A stretch of 64,000 bases of DNA from Paguma larvata (taxonomy: Eukaryota > Chordata > Mammalia > Carnivora > Viverridae), in NCBI GenBank assembly GCA_030068075.1, contig CM057841.1:7697565-7761564 (forward strand). Reading direction: 5' to 3'. Shown in pieces: positions 34,301 through 50,552 of the stretch. The notes under the pieces were generated by a model, which saw nothing but the letters and a program-made list of their open reading frames with translations, made no database searches and was not told the DNA's origin. Position 1 is the first letter of the stretch. Every line of letters begins with the position of its first letter. The position numbers were made by a program, and so were the translations under genes.

Positions 34301-37300
34301 CACTCAGTTCTGGCCAGGGCTACGCTTTCCGGGAGGCCGATGAAGCTGTAGCCTTCAAAGTTCCTTTCAAGGCCTGGGTCAGTTTTCCATTCATGATTTG
34401 GTATGCATTTTCTTTTTATTTATTTGTTTTCATTTACTTATTTTTTATTGTTTATTTATTTTTGAGAGACAGAGCAGGAGCAGGGGAGGGGCAGAGAGAG
34501 AGGCAGACACAAAATCCGAAGCAGGCTCCAGGCCCCGAGCCGTCAGCACAGAGCTCGACGTGGGATCTCACGAGCCGTCAGATCATGACTTGAGCTCGGG
34601 TCGGACGCTTACCCGACCGAGCCACCCAGGTGCCCCAATATTTATTTTTTAAACGTTTTATTTATTTTTGAGAGAGAGAGCATCAGCTGGGGAGGGGCAG
34701 AGAGAGGAGGACAGCGGATCCAAAAGCAGGCTCCGTGCTGACAGCAGCGAGCCCGATGCGGGGCTCAAACTCACGAGCTGTGAGATCATGACCGGAGCCC
34801 AAGTCGGATGCTCAGCTGACTGAGCCCCCCAGGCGCCCCAGCTGCATTTTCTTAAAGAGGAGCTTCCAAAGGATGGGGACTTCAGGCCCCGGAAAACCTG
34901 TTTCCATCTCTGGGCCTTACCCCAACCAGCCACGTGTTCCTCGGTGCCGGGAGCACACGGCCTTTCCCCCTTCCCCTCGTTCCTTCCGTTCTCGGCACAG
35001 CCGGCACCTCCTCTTTGTTCAGGTCACACATGTCACCTCCATGAGGATGTTGGTCCTCTTTGCCTGCCCCAGATGCGATCTCCCCTAGGAGGGTCTCAGA
35101 GCACTGACCACCACTTTGGTCATTGGTTGCGGGCATCGGTCCCTGGCCGCCACCTCCCCGTCTGGCCTGGGCGGTCCTGGTCACTCTCTGTCCTGGTTGC
35201 TCTGTGCTCTGGCCAAAGCCCCAACACATGCCCAGTGAGTGACTTGCTCGATGGAAAAAACTAGGGGACAGAACCACAGAGAAGTCCTTGAGCTGTGTCA
35301 AGACATCAGGGACAGCTTTCAGAAGTCCCTTTATTTTATTTTTTATTTTTTTTAAAGGAATCTTTTTTTTTTTTTTAACGTTTATTTATTTTTGAGAGAC
35401 ATAGAGACAGAGTATGAGCAGTGGAAGGGCAGAGAGGGAGGGAGATACAGAATCTGAAGCAGGCTCCAGGCTCTGAGCCACCAGCACAGAGCCCGACACG
35501 GGGCCCGAACTCACAGACCATGAGATCATGACCTGAGCCGAAGTCGGTCGCTTAACCGACTGAGCCCCCCAGGCGCCCCCAGAAGTCCCTTTATAAACAC
35601 CTGCTCCCGTGTCGTGGGGCACGGATCGTAGGACGGGCTCTCCTACCTCTCGAGGGCCCGTGTAGCATCCCGGAGTGTCTCACGATTCCCAGGTCAGACT
35701 TGGGGTTAAACCCCTGGTCCTGCCACTTCCCCGAGGTGTGATCCTGGAGAAGGCCCTTGGCCTCTCTGTGTCTCAGGTGCCCCTTCTGTGCAGTAAGGAT
35801 GCTAATGGCAGCACCTAACCTTCTAGCCTGTTGAGACAGTTACACGAGTTAATACACGTAAAGGCCCTGGGGCGATCGATGCCTGCCGGGGGTCATGGCC
35901 GTTTCTGTCGAAGGTTAATATTTTGCATCTTTAAGAGACAGACCGGAAAGCTTCATGCTGACGCAACTCCTTTGATTTATAAAACTTCATTATTTAAAAT
36001 AATTTGGAAAAAAAAAAAAAAGACTGGCGCTGAATTTTCAGACCAACCATTGTTACCTGATTTAGATAATTTACCTAAACAGTGTTTTTGAAGCTTCAAG
36101 TCATCTCAGGCTTAAAAGGTCTTCCGCAGAGACGAGTGAGCATGTTTCCCGGTGCAGGTGCCAGAGGGCTCTCATCCCCTTCTGCTTGGGAGCGGGGAGC
36201 TTGGCGCCTGGGGGGCTCAGTCAGGTAAGCGTCCGACTTCGGCTCAGGTCGTGATCTCAAGGTTCGTGAGTTCGAGCCCCGCGTCGGGCTCCGTGCTGAC
36301 AGCTCAGAGCCTGGAGCCTGCTTCGGATTCTGCGTCTGCCTCTCTCTCTGCCCCTCCCCCGCTCACACTCTGTCTCTCTCTCTCTCTCTCTCAAATATAA
36401 ATTAAAGCATTAAAATAATTTTTAAAAATGTCAGGGTGTGGCGTACAAAGTAAGGGTAAGTATTGTCTAGCAACCCTCACATTGCGGTGGCATTCGTATT
36501 TATGTACGAGTATATGTTATGTATTTGTAATATACTCCGGAGTACCGTCAGCTTGGTGGCTCACTGTGGGTCATGGTACACCAGAATTGGAGAAACGGGC
36601 TTTCAGGCCCGAGGAGCAGAGCAGCGACAGAGCAGGACGAGGTGTCGAGCAGCACGTGTCCGAATGACACCATGAGAAAGCGACCCTCCACCTGCCCGTG
36701 GGACCCCGGGCCAGGCCCCGCCCCTTTCCCTGTTGTCCCCATCTGGCCCTTGCCATCCCAGTTTCCCCTGACCCCGTCGTGCCTTCCCTTCCTGGCCGGG
36801 CAGATCCGGGTAAAGCCTGACAAGACGGGCGTGGTCACGGAGGGCGTGAAGCACTCCATGAACCCTTTCTGCGAGATCGCCGTGGAGGAGGCCGTGCGGC
36901 TCAAGGAGAAGAAGCTGGTGAAAGAGGTCATCGCCGTCAGCTGCGGGCCCGCCCAGTGCCAGGTGGGAGCGGGTGCCGGGGCCCCGAGTCCCGGGTCCGC
37001 GGGAGGAGGGGCTGGGCCCAGGTTCCTGGGTACCCCCTCGGGGCCACAAGCCAAGTCGAGTCTCTTCCGGCAGGAGACCATCCGCACTGCGCTGGCCATG
37101 GGCGCGGACCGAGGCATCCACGTGGAGGTGCCCGCTGCAGAGGCAGACCGCCTGGGTCCCCTGCAGGTGGCCCGGGTCCTGGCCAAGCTGGCAGAGAAGG
37201 AGAAGGTGGACCTGGTGCTGCTGGGCAAACAGGTAAGCGTGCCCAGCCCCTCCCCCCTCCCCCATGTCCCCATCCCTGCTCAGGACTGGGCGGGGGGGGG

Positions 37301-40300
37301 GGGGGGGAGCGGGAGGCGGGGGCCAGGAGCCGAGGCTGCAGGGGACCCAGTCTGGGTGGAGAGTTTGAGCAGGGTGGGCAGGGAGACTGGGGGGGTCCTA
37401 TGGGGTAAGGTCGGAGCCCTGGGGGCTGTGGCGATGGTCTGTGGGGGGGAAGGGGAGGCCCGTGGGGGGGAAAGGGAGGCCTGTGGCTGGAGGGGTGGTG
37501 CTTGAGTTGCAGGGAGTAAGCAAGGGGGGGCGGGGCGGAGAGGAAGTAGAGGCAGTGCTGGGATCTGGCTGGGAGGGACAGAGAGGAGAGTTCTGGAAGA
37601 ACTGAGGCCATGAGGAATAGGCTGGAAGGGGCGAGACGGAGGCCAAGGGTTTGGGGAGGAGCTTGGGGGCTAGCACTGAGCTAGAACGCTGCCTACCAGG
37701 TGGCACCCCGACCTGAGGCGGGCCTGAGTAGGCTCAGTGTTCCCTCTGGAGACTGGGCAGGCCACAAGCTTCCTTTGGGTAGCCTGCCCACACCCTTCCA
37801 TTTGAGACAGACACTGTGGCCTCACCCGGGGAGGGGCAGAGAATCTTTAGAAGAACCACAGACAGACAGCAGTGGGAGGGGCGGGGCGGGGGCTTAGGGA
37901 CAGAGGCTGAGAAGGAATGTCAGAGACAGAGATGAGACGGGCCCCGGGAAGGCATGGGGGGCTCAGAGGTAGAGCCAGGGCCCTGGTGGAAAAGACAGGG
38001 ATCCCAGCAGGCTGGATGAGTCCCTGGGGAGAGGCGGAGGCCGATGAGTCTATATCGGTTGTTGGGCGTCCTGCCCAGCCCCGTACAAGTCAGGCAGTGG
38101 GAAACGAGCGATGACACACAGCAAGGGAATCAGTAGAAGTCAGAAGCTGAGCAGGGGGCCTAACCTGAGAACGGGCCAAGAGGCCACGGTCTGGGCAGGG
38201 CTCAGGGCTCTGGGGACCAAGGTCTCTTACCGGCTCCCCGGGACACTGGTGCTGGCCTCATGGCCTCTCGACGCCCCCTCCATTCTCTGGTGGGTCTCAG
38301 ACTCCTGTCCTGTCTGCCCTGGTTGTCAAGGGCAGTTTCTGGGGCCGGGGCCTCTAACTGGGAAGATACAGGATCAGCTGGTCAGGACAGTCTGTGTCGC
38401 AGGTGGCAGGGTCAGAATCAAACTGGCAGCAGCCAAAAAGCGGGCCCGTTAGCTCATATACGGTTAGCTTCAGGCACGGCTTGATCCAGGGTCACGTGTC
38501 CGCTCTGGGCTCTGCTCCTCTGTCTTGTCTTTACTTCCTGCATCTCCAGGCCCTCATCCCAGGAGCCTAGCCACCTCAGCAGGAGCAAAAGAGCCTCTTC
38601 CCCAAGGGCCCCAGGAACGCTTCCAGAGCTGACCCTTCATTGGTCCAGCTCGAGTCAAGTTCCCATCCCTGAAGCAATCGCTAGGGTCAGGGGATAGTTC
38701 TCATTGGCCCAGATCCTGCTCACTCGGTCCCCCAGCGTGGCCGGCCCAAGGCCTTCTCATGGGAGGCTTCTGCGGATTACACAGGGGGCAGAGACTTGGC
38801 ACTGGGGATGCCGGCTGTCCTCGTGTGCCCCCGGACAGGTGACTGCCTCTCGCCGGGCGCAGGTGAGGAGATGGGATCATTCTAGTCCAGGAGGTAGCAA
38901 ACCGGCCCTTGGCCACTGCTGATTGTATAAATAAAGTTTTATTGGAACACCACCACACTCGTGCCTAGGCAGAGTGGAGTAGCTGTGACAGAGACCGCAT
39001 GATATTTGGGAAATGTTTGCCAGTCCCCATCTGGACAAAGGCCCAAATGGTGTGTGAAGAGACCCATTGTCATGCAGTCTTCTCTCTTTCTCCACCCAGG
39101 CCATCGATGATGACTGTAACCAGACAGGGCAGATGACTGCTGGATTCCTAGACTGGCCACAGGTGAGGCCAGAGTGGGGAGTGCCTGCCGGGGGCCGGGC
39201 CTGGGGGCCTCAGAACAGGGCCACCCTCGTCCCTGCCTTTCTGGGGGAAGGCACGCGTAAGGATGGCAGGAAGGAGAAGTGCCCATCCAGGACACCAGGC
39301 CTCATCCGGGCCTTCGGTGCTCTGTCTTCAGCCCTCTCGCTCTCCAACCGCACCAAACTCATCCCTACCTCAGGGCCTTTGCACTTGCTCAACCTAGAAC
39401 ATGGTTCCCTCAGATTGCCTCATGGCTTTCCCACTCTCTCCTTCAGGTCTGTGCTCAGCTATTACCTCTTTAGAGAGGCCTGTCTTCCCCATCCTGTGTG
39501 AAATCCTCAGGTCCCCTCCTCAATCCCAGATTCCCCACGCCCTACCTTTGTCAGTCCAATAGAAATACGAGCCACCGAGGTAATTTAGAATTTTTCACAG
39601 CCAGATTAAAAAGGTAAAAAGAAACAGGCAAAATGAGTTGCAATCAAATTTTATTTAACGTAACACATCTAAAAATTATCATCTCAACATATAATCACTA
39701 TAAAACACCCCATGAGCCTGCATTATTCCACATTCTTTTTTTTCTTTTTGTACGACGTCTTCAGAATCTAGCGTGGATTTTCTTGTCTTTTCTTTCTTTA
39801 TTTTCTTAAGTTTATTTATTTATATTTGGGGGGGGAGGAGGGACAGAGAGAGAGGAAGAGAGAGAGAACCCCAAGCAGGCTCCACGCTGTCATCACAGAA
39901 CCCGACGTGGGGCTCGAAATCACAGACCGCGAGATCATGCCCTGAGCCGAAATCAAGAGTCGGACATTTACTTGACTGAACCACCCAGGCGCCCCTCCGG
40001 GGTGGATTTTATCTCTACAGCACATCTCCGTTCAGATGCTGAATTTCCGTCAGAATTACTTAATTTAGATTCATAAAATTCACACACCCACGTTGTTCCA
40101 AACAGACTTTAAAGTTTTCCAGCGATTGCACTGAGGATCTTTTTTTTTTTAATAGCTTTATTGAGATATAAGTGACCTGCAATAAACTACACATTTGTAA
40201 AGTGTACAGTTTGGTAAACTTTGACATATATATGCCCAGGAAGCCGTCACCACCATCATGATAATATATCTGGCTCATCAGATATATTATAATAATTCAG

Positions 40301-42335
40301 TTAAATTGAAATTAAGTAACATGTTCGCGGGATCGAGCCCCGCATCTAGCTCCACGCTGACAGCCTGCTTGGGATTCTCTCCTCCTCTCTCTGCCCCCCC
40401 CCCCTTGTGTGGATGCACACGCTCTTGAAACAAACAAACTAACTAACTTTAAAAAAATAAGATGAAAAATTACATCCCTCAATCACACGAGCCACATTTT
40501 CTGTGCTTGGAAGACACGCGGGTCCAGTGACTACTGTTATTACGTGGTTACCGGCAGTCTTCCCCCGGCCAGGATAAATGCTCATGAAAGCCGGGGCCTT
40601 GTTGGTCACGTTCGCCGTGTGTCCCCAGGGCTGGCCCCTGGGGTGCTCGGGTGAGACTAGGAGTCGACAGAACATTCCCGCTAAGACTTGAAAGGTTTGT
40701 CCAGTGGGTAAGCGAATGGCGAGAACAGGCTGCCGAGACGAAGAGGGTGCGGGTACATCAGGAAACGCTGATTCAGGACCGAGGCACAGAGGGGCCTCGG
40801 CGAGAGCGTGGGGGCGGAGCCAAGAAGATGGCGTCCCAGCGGATGTTTGCAGGGTCAAGGTGAGCGCCTGAGGCCGTTGCTGACCTAGCAGAGGGGCCTC
40901 GAGGGGAGCTCCTGGGGACAGAATGGCGGGTAGTGGGAGCCTGACGTGGAGCCTAGAGCCAGACTGCCAGGTCTTGGGTGACAGTGAACGCATTCTTGAG
41001 CCTCCCTCTGCCTCAGTTTTCCTCATCTGTAAGGTGGGGTTGATAGCATTTTACCTTATAGAGTTCCTATGAGGGCCTGATGACTTAGTGCACGGAAGTT
41101 GTTCACACTCAAAACGTATTCAGCACCATTAAGGTAGGTTAATAATAGGCAGGAACCTAACTGGCAAGTTCAGGTCATTAAGACGTACTCGTTGGCTCCC
41201 AGTGAAAGCACGGGTACCCTCCCTTAGATTTTTGAGATTACCTTTCTGTGGCATTCTCCTGTTTATGAACTTGAGGTCGGGAGGTTACCTCGTGGGACTC
41301 TCTCTCTTCTGTTCTCTCATTCATTCGTTCGCCTGTGCCCGCCCTCGGTTGCTCTGCGCCTGCCGTGAATTAACCTCACCCACCCTCCCCTCTCCCCAGG
41401 GCACATTCGCCTCCCAGGTGACCCTGGAAGGGGACAAGGTGAAAGTGGAGCGGGAGATCGACGGGGGCCTGGAGACCCTGCGCCTGAAGCTGCCTGCCGT
41501 GGTGACCGCCGACCTGCGGCTCAACGAGCCTCGCTATGCCACCTTGCCCAACATCATGGTGAGCGCTCGGCAGATGGGTCACTGAGGGTCCAGGGAGGGG
41601 TGAGTACGTTTCGGGCCCAGGGACTTCTCGTGCAAAGGAAGGGATCATCACCCTGCCGAAAGGAAGAGTTCAGGTTCATCATGGCTGGCAGGCTGGGTTT
41701 AGCGGGTCTTGTTGGCCAATAGGGAGAGTTTAGTATGCCGTCTCAGCCAATAGGAAGGGCATCATCTCAGCCAATAGGAAGGGCATCATCTCAGCCAATA
41801 GGAAGGGCATCATCTCAGCCAATAGGAAGGGCATCATCTCAGCCAATGGAAGGGTTCGGTGAGTTATCTCAGAAGAGGGGGTTTAGTGGGTCAGCTCGGC
41901 CAAAAGTCTGTTGAGCTATTACTACCAGAAGGTTGAGTTTGCCAGCTCGTTTCAGCCAGTGAAGGGCTTCCCGGTACATCCCCGCCAACGTAATTATCTA
42001 TCCTGAGCCCTGTAGGAGGTCCCGTCTGTCTGGCTAGTGGGTAGGTCCAGGAAAGTTCGGGCAAGGGGGTTGGGTCCGCAGACACGGCACTCGTGGGCAG
42101 GAGGCTGCGGTGGGGGGGGGGAGGGGCTTCGGCAGCCCTGTGAACTGCGGCCGCCCGTGTGCAGAAAGCCAAGAAAAAGAAGATTGAGGTCATCAAGCCC
42201 GGAGACCTGGGTGTGGACCTGACCTCCAGGCTCTCGGTGGTTAGTGTGGAGGACCCGCCCCAGCGCACGGCCGGCGTCAAGGTGGAGACCACGGAGGACC
42301 TGGTGGCCAAGCTGAGGGAGATGGGGCGGATTTGA
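31326..42335 (+). CDS. ETFB: Electron transfer flavoprotein beta subunit
   Basis: Six exons, all phase 0: 31326-31382, 36804-36962, 37074-37232, 39100-39162, 41400-41558 and 42165-42335. They give 255 residues, the same as human. ETFB pairs with ETFA in the mitochondrial matrix, binds AMP and helps hold FAD; the complex carries electrons from acyl-CoA and other dehydrogenases to ETF-ubiquinone oxidoreductase. Human defects cause multiple acyl-CoA dehydrogenase deficiency. The ETF-beta signature region ([19 protein letters not shown]) is in exon 5. The dehydrogenase recognition loop ends at Leu195 in YATLPNIM, and the lysines methylated in human (200 and 203, in KAKKKK) are present. Intron 1 (5.4 kb) is packed with repeats. 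Intron 2 (111 bases) is a stop-free multiple of three. Intron 5 holds a CCAAT tandem array. The gene is fully intact. Confidence 0.98.
31680..31800 (+). mobile_element. MIR-type old SINE in ETFB intron 1
   Basis: GGAGAAACTGAGGCACAGAG followed by GTCACTCAGCTAGCTGAG is highly typical. Confidence 0.75.
32275..32490 (+). mobile_element. MIR-type old SINE in ETFB intron 1
   Basis: GGTGAGGAAACTGAGGCCAT and upstream AGTGAGTGATTACTATGAAG fit a long MIR copy. Confidence 0.75.
33715..33882 (+). mobile_element. MIR-type old SINE in ETFB intron 1, hit by a young SINE
   Basis: CTGCTATGTGACCTCGAGGG to CTGAGCCTTGTTTTCCTGCT; the SINE at 33883 entered its end. Confidence 0.7.
33883..34108 (+). mobile_element. 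Cat-type SINE in ETFB intron 1
   Basis: AGAATAGTGTCTGGCT before and AGAATAGTGCCTGGCTC after show a 15-base target-site duplication. Confidence 0.94.
34434..34637 (-). mobile_element. Cat-type SINE, reverse, ETFB intron 1
   Basis: First of two reverse copies in direct succession. Confidence 0.9.
34638..34838 (-). mobile_element. Cat-type SINE, reverse, ETFB intron 1
   Basis: Second of the pair. TGCATTTTCT at 34403 and at 34844 suggests both entered at one site. Confidence 0.9.
35330..35580 (-). mobile_element. Cat-type SINE, reverse, ETFB intron 1
   Basis: AGAAGTCCCTTTAT occurs at 35321 and 35581, a target-site duplication, so this insertion is young. Confidence 0.94.
35690..35875 (+). mobile_element. 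MIR-type old SINE in ETFB intron 1
   Basis: CTGCCACTTCCCCGAGGTGT to GTGTCTCAGGTGCCCCTTCT. Confidence 0.7.
36201..36430 (+). mobile_element. Cat-type SINE, ETFB intron 1
   Basis: Complete copy close to the consensus. Confidence 0.92.
39785..39998 (-). mobile_element. Cat-type SINE, reverse, ETFB intron 4
   Basis: GTGGATTTTCTTGTC before and GTGGATTTTATCTC after suggest a duplicated target. Confidence 0.9.
40140..40300 (-). mobile_element. Old LINE-1 3' fragment, reverse, ETFB intron 4
   Basis: The phrases GCTTTATTGAGATATAAGTG and AAGTGTACAGTTTGGTAAAC are the reversed 3' part of old mammalian L1 elements. Confidence 0.7.
40321..40462 (+). mobile_element. Cat-type SINE, head missing, ETFB intron 4
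   Basis: Starts at the B-box part (GCGGGATCGAGCCCCGC) and runs to the A-tail. Confidence 0.8.
40935..41110 (+). mobile_element. MIR-type old SINE in ETFB intron 4
   Basis: CTCAGTTTTCCTCATCTGTA and AGGTGGGGTTGATAGC are MIR core words. Confidence 0.75.
41716..41847 (+). repeat. 24-bp tandem repeat with one CCAAT box per unit (ETFB intron 5)
   Basis: The unit ATCTCAGCCAATAGGAAGGG plus CATC recurs with CCAAT at 41747, 41771, 41795, 41819 and 41843, an exact 24-base step. A looser copy has CCAAT at 41716. Copies are nearly identical, so the expansion is recent. Confidence 0.9.
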
Positions 42336-42356
42336 GCCCCTTCCCTGAAACGCAGC

Positions 42357-42362
42357 AATAAA
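42357..42362 (+). terminator. Poly(A) signal of ETFB
   Basis: AATAAA lies 21 bases after the stop codon of ETFB, giving a very short 3' untranslated region as in CLDND2. Confidence 0.8.
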
Positions 42363-42859
42363 ACTATGACCCTCCCGACGACTGTCTCTGTTAACTCATT
42401 CGTGGAGACCTGTTCATTGATTCATTCAACAAACATTCACTTAAGTCTCCCGTGTGCCAGGCCCAGTGCTGGGTGACGCAGGGGATCCAGGTGAGTCACA
42501 CCCAGTCCCTGAGAAGCTTCCATGTTGAAGGAGGGATGGACGTGGGCAGAGTCAGCCGTAAGCAGAGGTGACACCGCGCACTTGGGAGCCCACCTGAGGT
42601 GTCTGACCCGGAATGTGGGGTCAGAGACTTCCCAGGGAGATGGCATCTTAGTTGAGTTTCTGAAAGGCCAGTGTCAGCGAGGGGGGAGTCAGACTGCAGA
42701 GTTTTTGCCAGGGACTCCCAGGTGCCAGGCCCCTGCTGAGACGCGGGGTACAGGAGACGAGGAGGCTGGACGTTCTGGTTCCGGTTGGGGACACAGACAA
42801 ACAACCCTTCAGGTGCGGATGAAGAGCTGGGACCTGGAGTCAGAGGCTGAGTGTATTAT

Positions 42860-43080
42860 TTTATTTTTTTTAAGTTAATTTATTTATTTTTGACAGAGAG
42901 AATGTGCGTGCACGCCCGCGCACGGAGGAGGGGCCGAGAGGGAGGGAGAGAATCCCAAGCAGGCTCCGCTCTGTCAGCGCAGAGCCCAACGCGGGGCTCG
43001 ATCCCACGAAACGTGAGATCTTGCCCTGAGCTGAAATGAAGAGTCAGATGCTGAACGGCCCGAGCCCCCCAGGCGCCCCA
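42860..43080 (-). mobile_element. Cat-type SINE, reverse
   Basis: Between ETFB and VSIG10L. The middle is changed to GTGCGTGCACGCCCGCGCAC. Confidence 0.88.
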
Positions 43081-43299
43081 GACTCGGTGATTTTAGAGCC
43101 TCCCTCACATTCCCCAGCTGCGGGATCTTGAGTGCGTTCCCTTGCGTCTCTGAGTTTCCCTTCCCTCATCTGGCCGATCACAGTAGTAAGAGCTTAGTGT
43201 GGCGGTCGAGGGCCTGGGGTCTGGATCCTGAGGCCCTGGCAGGTTCCCGCTCTCTGAGCCCGGACTCCCTCCTCCCTCAGGTGGCGTTAGTAATCACAC

Positions 43300-43810
43300 C
43301 GTGTTCTGGGTGGCTGATGCGGCAGAACGAACCACCCCAAAAGTCGCTGACTTAAACCAACAATCATTTATTTTGCCCATAAATCTGAAAGCTGGGCAGG
43401 GCGTGGCAGGAGAGCTCGCCTCTCCTCCACGCGGCGTCAGCTGGGGTCTCATGCGGGGCCCGGTGTCGACATCCGAGATGGCTCAGTCGCCCAGCGTTGT
43501 CGGCTGGAGCTGGCGGTCGACCACGGGCCGTGATTCCTCCCCATGGGGCGGCTCGAGCTTCCTCACAGCATGGCAGCCGCGTTCCAGGAGGGAGTGTTCT
43601 GTGACCCGTGAAGTGGATTCTGGCCGTCTCCGGGCCTCCGCGCAGACACTGGCGTGGGGTCATTTCTGCTGGAGCCTCCTGGTCCGGTAGTCAGAGTCTA
43701 CCTGGATCCATGGGGGTGGGGAGGGGACATAGACTCCAGAAGGGAGGAATCTGCCGGCATCTGTGAGCCACAACACTCCCCCCATGAGGTTTCGAGGGAA
43801 TTAATGCAGC
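43300..43810 (-). repeat. Possible old interspersed repeat, not classified
   Basis: GACTTAAACCAACAATCATT and CATAAATCTGAAAGCTGGGC recall reversed ends of ancient LTR or DNA elements. I cannot name the family with confidence. Confidence 0.4.
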
Positions 43811-43969
43811 ACCTCCGGAACCACACCTGACGCACAGAAAGTGCTCACTGTATACTCTTACCATTGTCATTACCATCAGCACGGCGAGAACTCCCCGGAT
43901 CAGCCCAGAGCACTGGATGCTGAGCAGAGGTCCTAAGCCCAGTACGAGTGGGAGATTGCTTGCTTGCTT

Positions 43970-44184
43970 TTTTTTTTTTTTAATGTTATTTATTTACTTA
44001 TTTATTTACTTATGTTTATTTATTTTTGAGAGACAGAGAGACAGCACGAGTAGGGGAGGGACAGAGAGGGGGACACAGAATCTGAAGCAGGCTCCAGGCT
44101 CCGAGCTCTCAGCACAGAGCCCATTGCAGGGCTCAAACCCACAAACTGTGAAATCTTAACCGATTGAGCCACCCAGGCACCCCT
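43970..44184 (-). mobile_element. Cat-type SINE, reverse
   Basis: First of two reverse copies; the T-rich tail has several TTTA steps. Confidence 0.9.
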
Positions 44185-44378
44185 ATTTATTTATTTTTGA
44201 GAGAGAGAACACAGTTGGAGAAATGGCAGAGAGACGGAGACACAGAATCCGAAGCAGGCTCCAGGCTCTGAGCTGTCCGTGCAGAGCCTGATGCGGAGCC
44301 TGAACTCAGGAATTAAGAGGTCATGACCTGCGCTGAAGTTGGACACTTAACCGACTGAGCCCCCCCGGGCGCCCCATG
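44185..44378 (-). mobile_element. Cat-type SINE, reverse
   Basis: Second copy, starting at the very end of the first head. Confidence 0.9.
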
Positions 44379-44399
44379 GAGTGGCAGCTTTCTGAAGGA

Positions 44400-44625
44400 G
44401 TGAGCAGTCTGACCATCCAGAGCCCAAACCCAGCTCCTCTCTCTGGCTGTGCAACCTCCTGCAGGTCCCTCGACCTCTCTGAGCCATAGTCTCCCAGCCT
44501 TTATAACATGAGGAGAATGACACGCATCTCACAGGGCGTTTGGAAGTGTTTGGCCAGATAATGGCTGGGAAGCATTCTGCATGGTTCCTGGCACGGGAGC
44601 AGTGGTAATTATTGTTAAGATTCTT
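44400..44625 (+). mobile_element. MIR-type old SINE between ETFB and VSIG10L
   Basis: GGCTGTGCAACCTCCTGCAG to CCTCTCTGAGCCATAGTCTC, then CACAGGGCGTTTGGAAG. Confidence 0.7.
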
Positions 44626-45693
44626 AATCAGGTGAGGCTGCAGGACAAGTTGTGGGGGGGCAGGGAGTGAGCAGAACATTCCAGGCAGAGGAGACAGCCT
44701 GCAAATCTGGGAGGGGAGGGAAGGGGCATAAGAATGACAGGATATCCAAAGAGTGAGAGGGTGGAGGGTGTGGCTAGAGTGAGTGAGTCTGGGTCACTCG
44801 GGGTCTGGAAGGGTCCTTGGATGTCTCCTGAGGGCACAGGGGAGCCGCGGGAGGGGCGGGGGCAGAAAGGGGCCAGGTGCGGATCCACAGACTGGCACCG
44901 GCCCACTGGCCCTGGCTGAGACTTGGAGGCTGGAGGGAGGAGGCGAGGGAGAGGATAGGGCCTGGCCAGTGCGAACCCAGAGGAAAGGGCAGGCAGGGGG
45001 CAGAGCGGGAGGGGAGGGGGAGAGAGGAGGCAAGAAGGCCCCTGCCTCCGCCTAGATGGTAGAGAGCCCAGGAAGGGGTTGCATTGGAGGGAAGAGGATG
45101 AGTTTAGTGGGTTGCAGAGCATTCGAGGTCCTGAGGGGCCCCGAGATGAGCTGTGGGTCCCTGCAGAGGTGACTGGGTGGGAGAGAGCCAATCGAGACTT
45201 GGTTCCAAGGGCAGCAGGGAGCCATGGAAGGAGCTGGAGCAGAGTAGGAGGATGAAATGCAGGTATCTGGGGCTGCAGGCAGAACAGAGTAGACCGAGAC
45301 CAGAGGCTGAGGAGGAGAAAGCTGGAACTGAGGCCGAAGCCATCAGAGGTGGGGCTTTCTGAAGGGTCACCTCACCCTCCTCCAAGAAGTCTTCCTGGCT
45401 TCCTTCCCCACAGGTTTGCTACCACCACGTTTCCGCTGGGACTCCTTTCTCCCCATCTTCACCTCGGGTGTGGGGAGTGCAGGGGTCAGACGGGACCAGC
45501 TGATGAAAACCAGGGAGGTGGGGTGGCTGGCTCCGCCACTAGATTGGGGGTGGGGGATCCTGGCACCTCCCTCTGGGTCTGGCTTCCTTCCCCGCCCAGG
45601 AAGCTACCAGTCCTGTCGGACTTGTCGACCTGGGAGGCACAGGTGCAGGCCCTGCAGTCTCGCTCCAGTGTCCTCGCGGGTGCGGCCAGCACC

Positions 45694-49902
<4,209 letters not shown>

Positions 49903-50002
49903 NNNNNNNNNNNNNNNNNNNNNNNNNNNNNNNNNNNNNNNNNNNNNNNNNNNNNNNNNNNNNNNNNNNNNNNNNNNNNNNNNNNNNNNNNNNNNNNNNN
50001 NN
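49903..50002. other. Assembly gap of exactly 100 N
   Basis: The run is exactly 100 unknown bases, the usual placeholder for a gap of unknown size. On the left it interrupts VSIG10L inside a minisatellite. On the right it continues in a SINE and then Siglec sequence. The true distance, and whether the two sides belong together, cannot be told from this window. Confidence 0.99.
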
Positions 50003-50011
50003 TCAATGGTG

Positions 50012-50229
50012 TTTTTATTATTAAATTAAATTTTATTTTATTTTATTTTATTTTATTGAGAGAGTGAGCAGGGGAGGGGCAGAGAGAGAGGGAGAGAAAG
50101 AATCTTAAGCAGGCTTTTTGCTCAGCACAGAGCCCGCCAACACTGGGCTCCATCTCACGACCCTGAGATCATGACCTAAGCCGAAACCAAGATCTGATGC
50201 TTAACCGACTGAGCCACCCAGGAGCCCCA
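50012..50229 (-). mobile_element. Cat-type SINE, reverse, beside the N gap
   Basis: CAATGGTG occurs at 50005 and 50228, the duplicated target, so only this flank of the gap is well resolved. Confidence 0.9.
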
Positions 50230-50355
50230 ATGGTGCGTTTATATAGATAGGTGTCTTTAGGACGATGTATATATATAATCTCTCTTAGCCTTGGTTTTAC
50301 TATTTATGTGATGAATATGATAATAATATCTTCTCCCAGCCTTTTAAAAAATGCA

Positions 50356-50552
50356 GGGGCGCCTGAGTGGCTCAGTTGGTAAGCACCTGACTGACTTTGG
50401 TTCAGGTTGTGGTCTCACAGTTCATGGGTTCAAGCCCCTCATTGGGCTCTCTGCTGTCGATGTGGAGCCCACTCTGTTCCTTTCTCTCTCTGCCCCTCCC
50501 CTGCTCTCATTTTCTCAAAAATAAATACGTTAAAAAATTAAAAATTAAAAAA
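50356..50552 (+). mobile_element. Cat-type SINE
   Basis: AAAAAATGCAG before and AAAAGTTATGCAG after frame the copy; it precedes the Siglec tail exon. Confidence 0.9.

Larger units (their letters stand above)
42363..45693. other. Between ETFB and VSIG10L: repeats and VSIG10L leader
   Basis: Three SINEs, one MIR and one unclassified repeat. The stretch 44640-45350 is purine-rich. The leader of VSIG10L probably lies in 45400-45693, but its start is not defined. Confidence 0.5.

Noticed and set aside
36548..37273. Long open frames on the - strand opposite ETFB exons 2 and 3
   Set aside because: They mirror the codon pattern of the real exons and have no family match.
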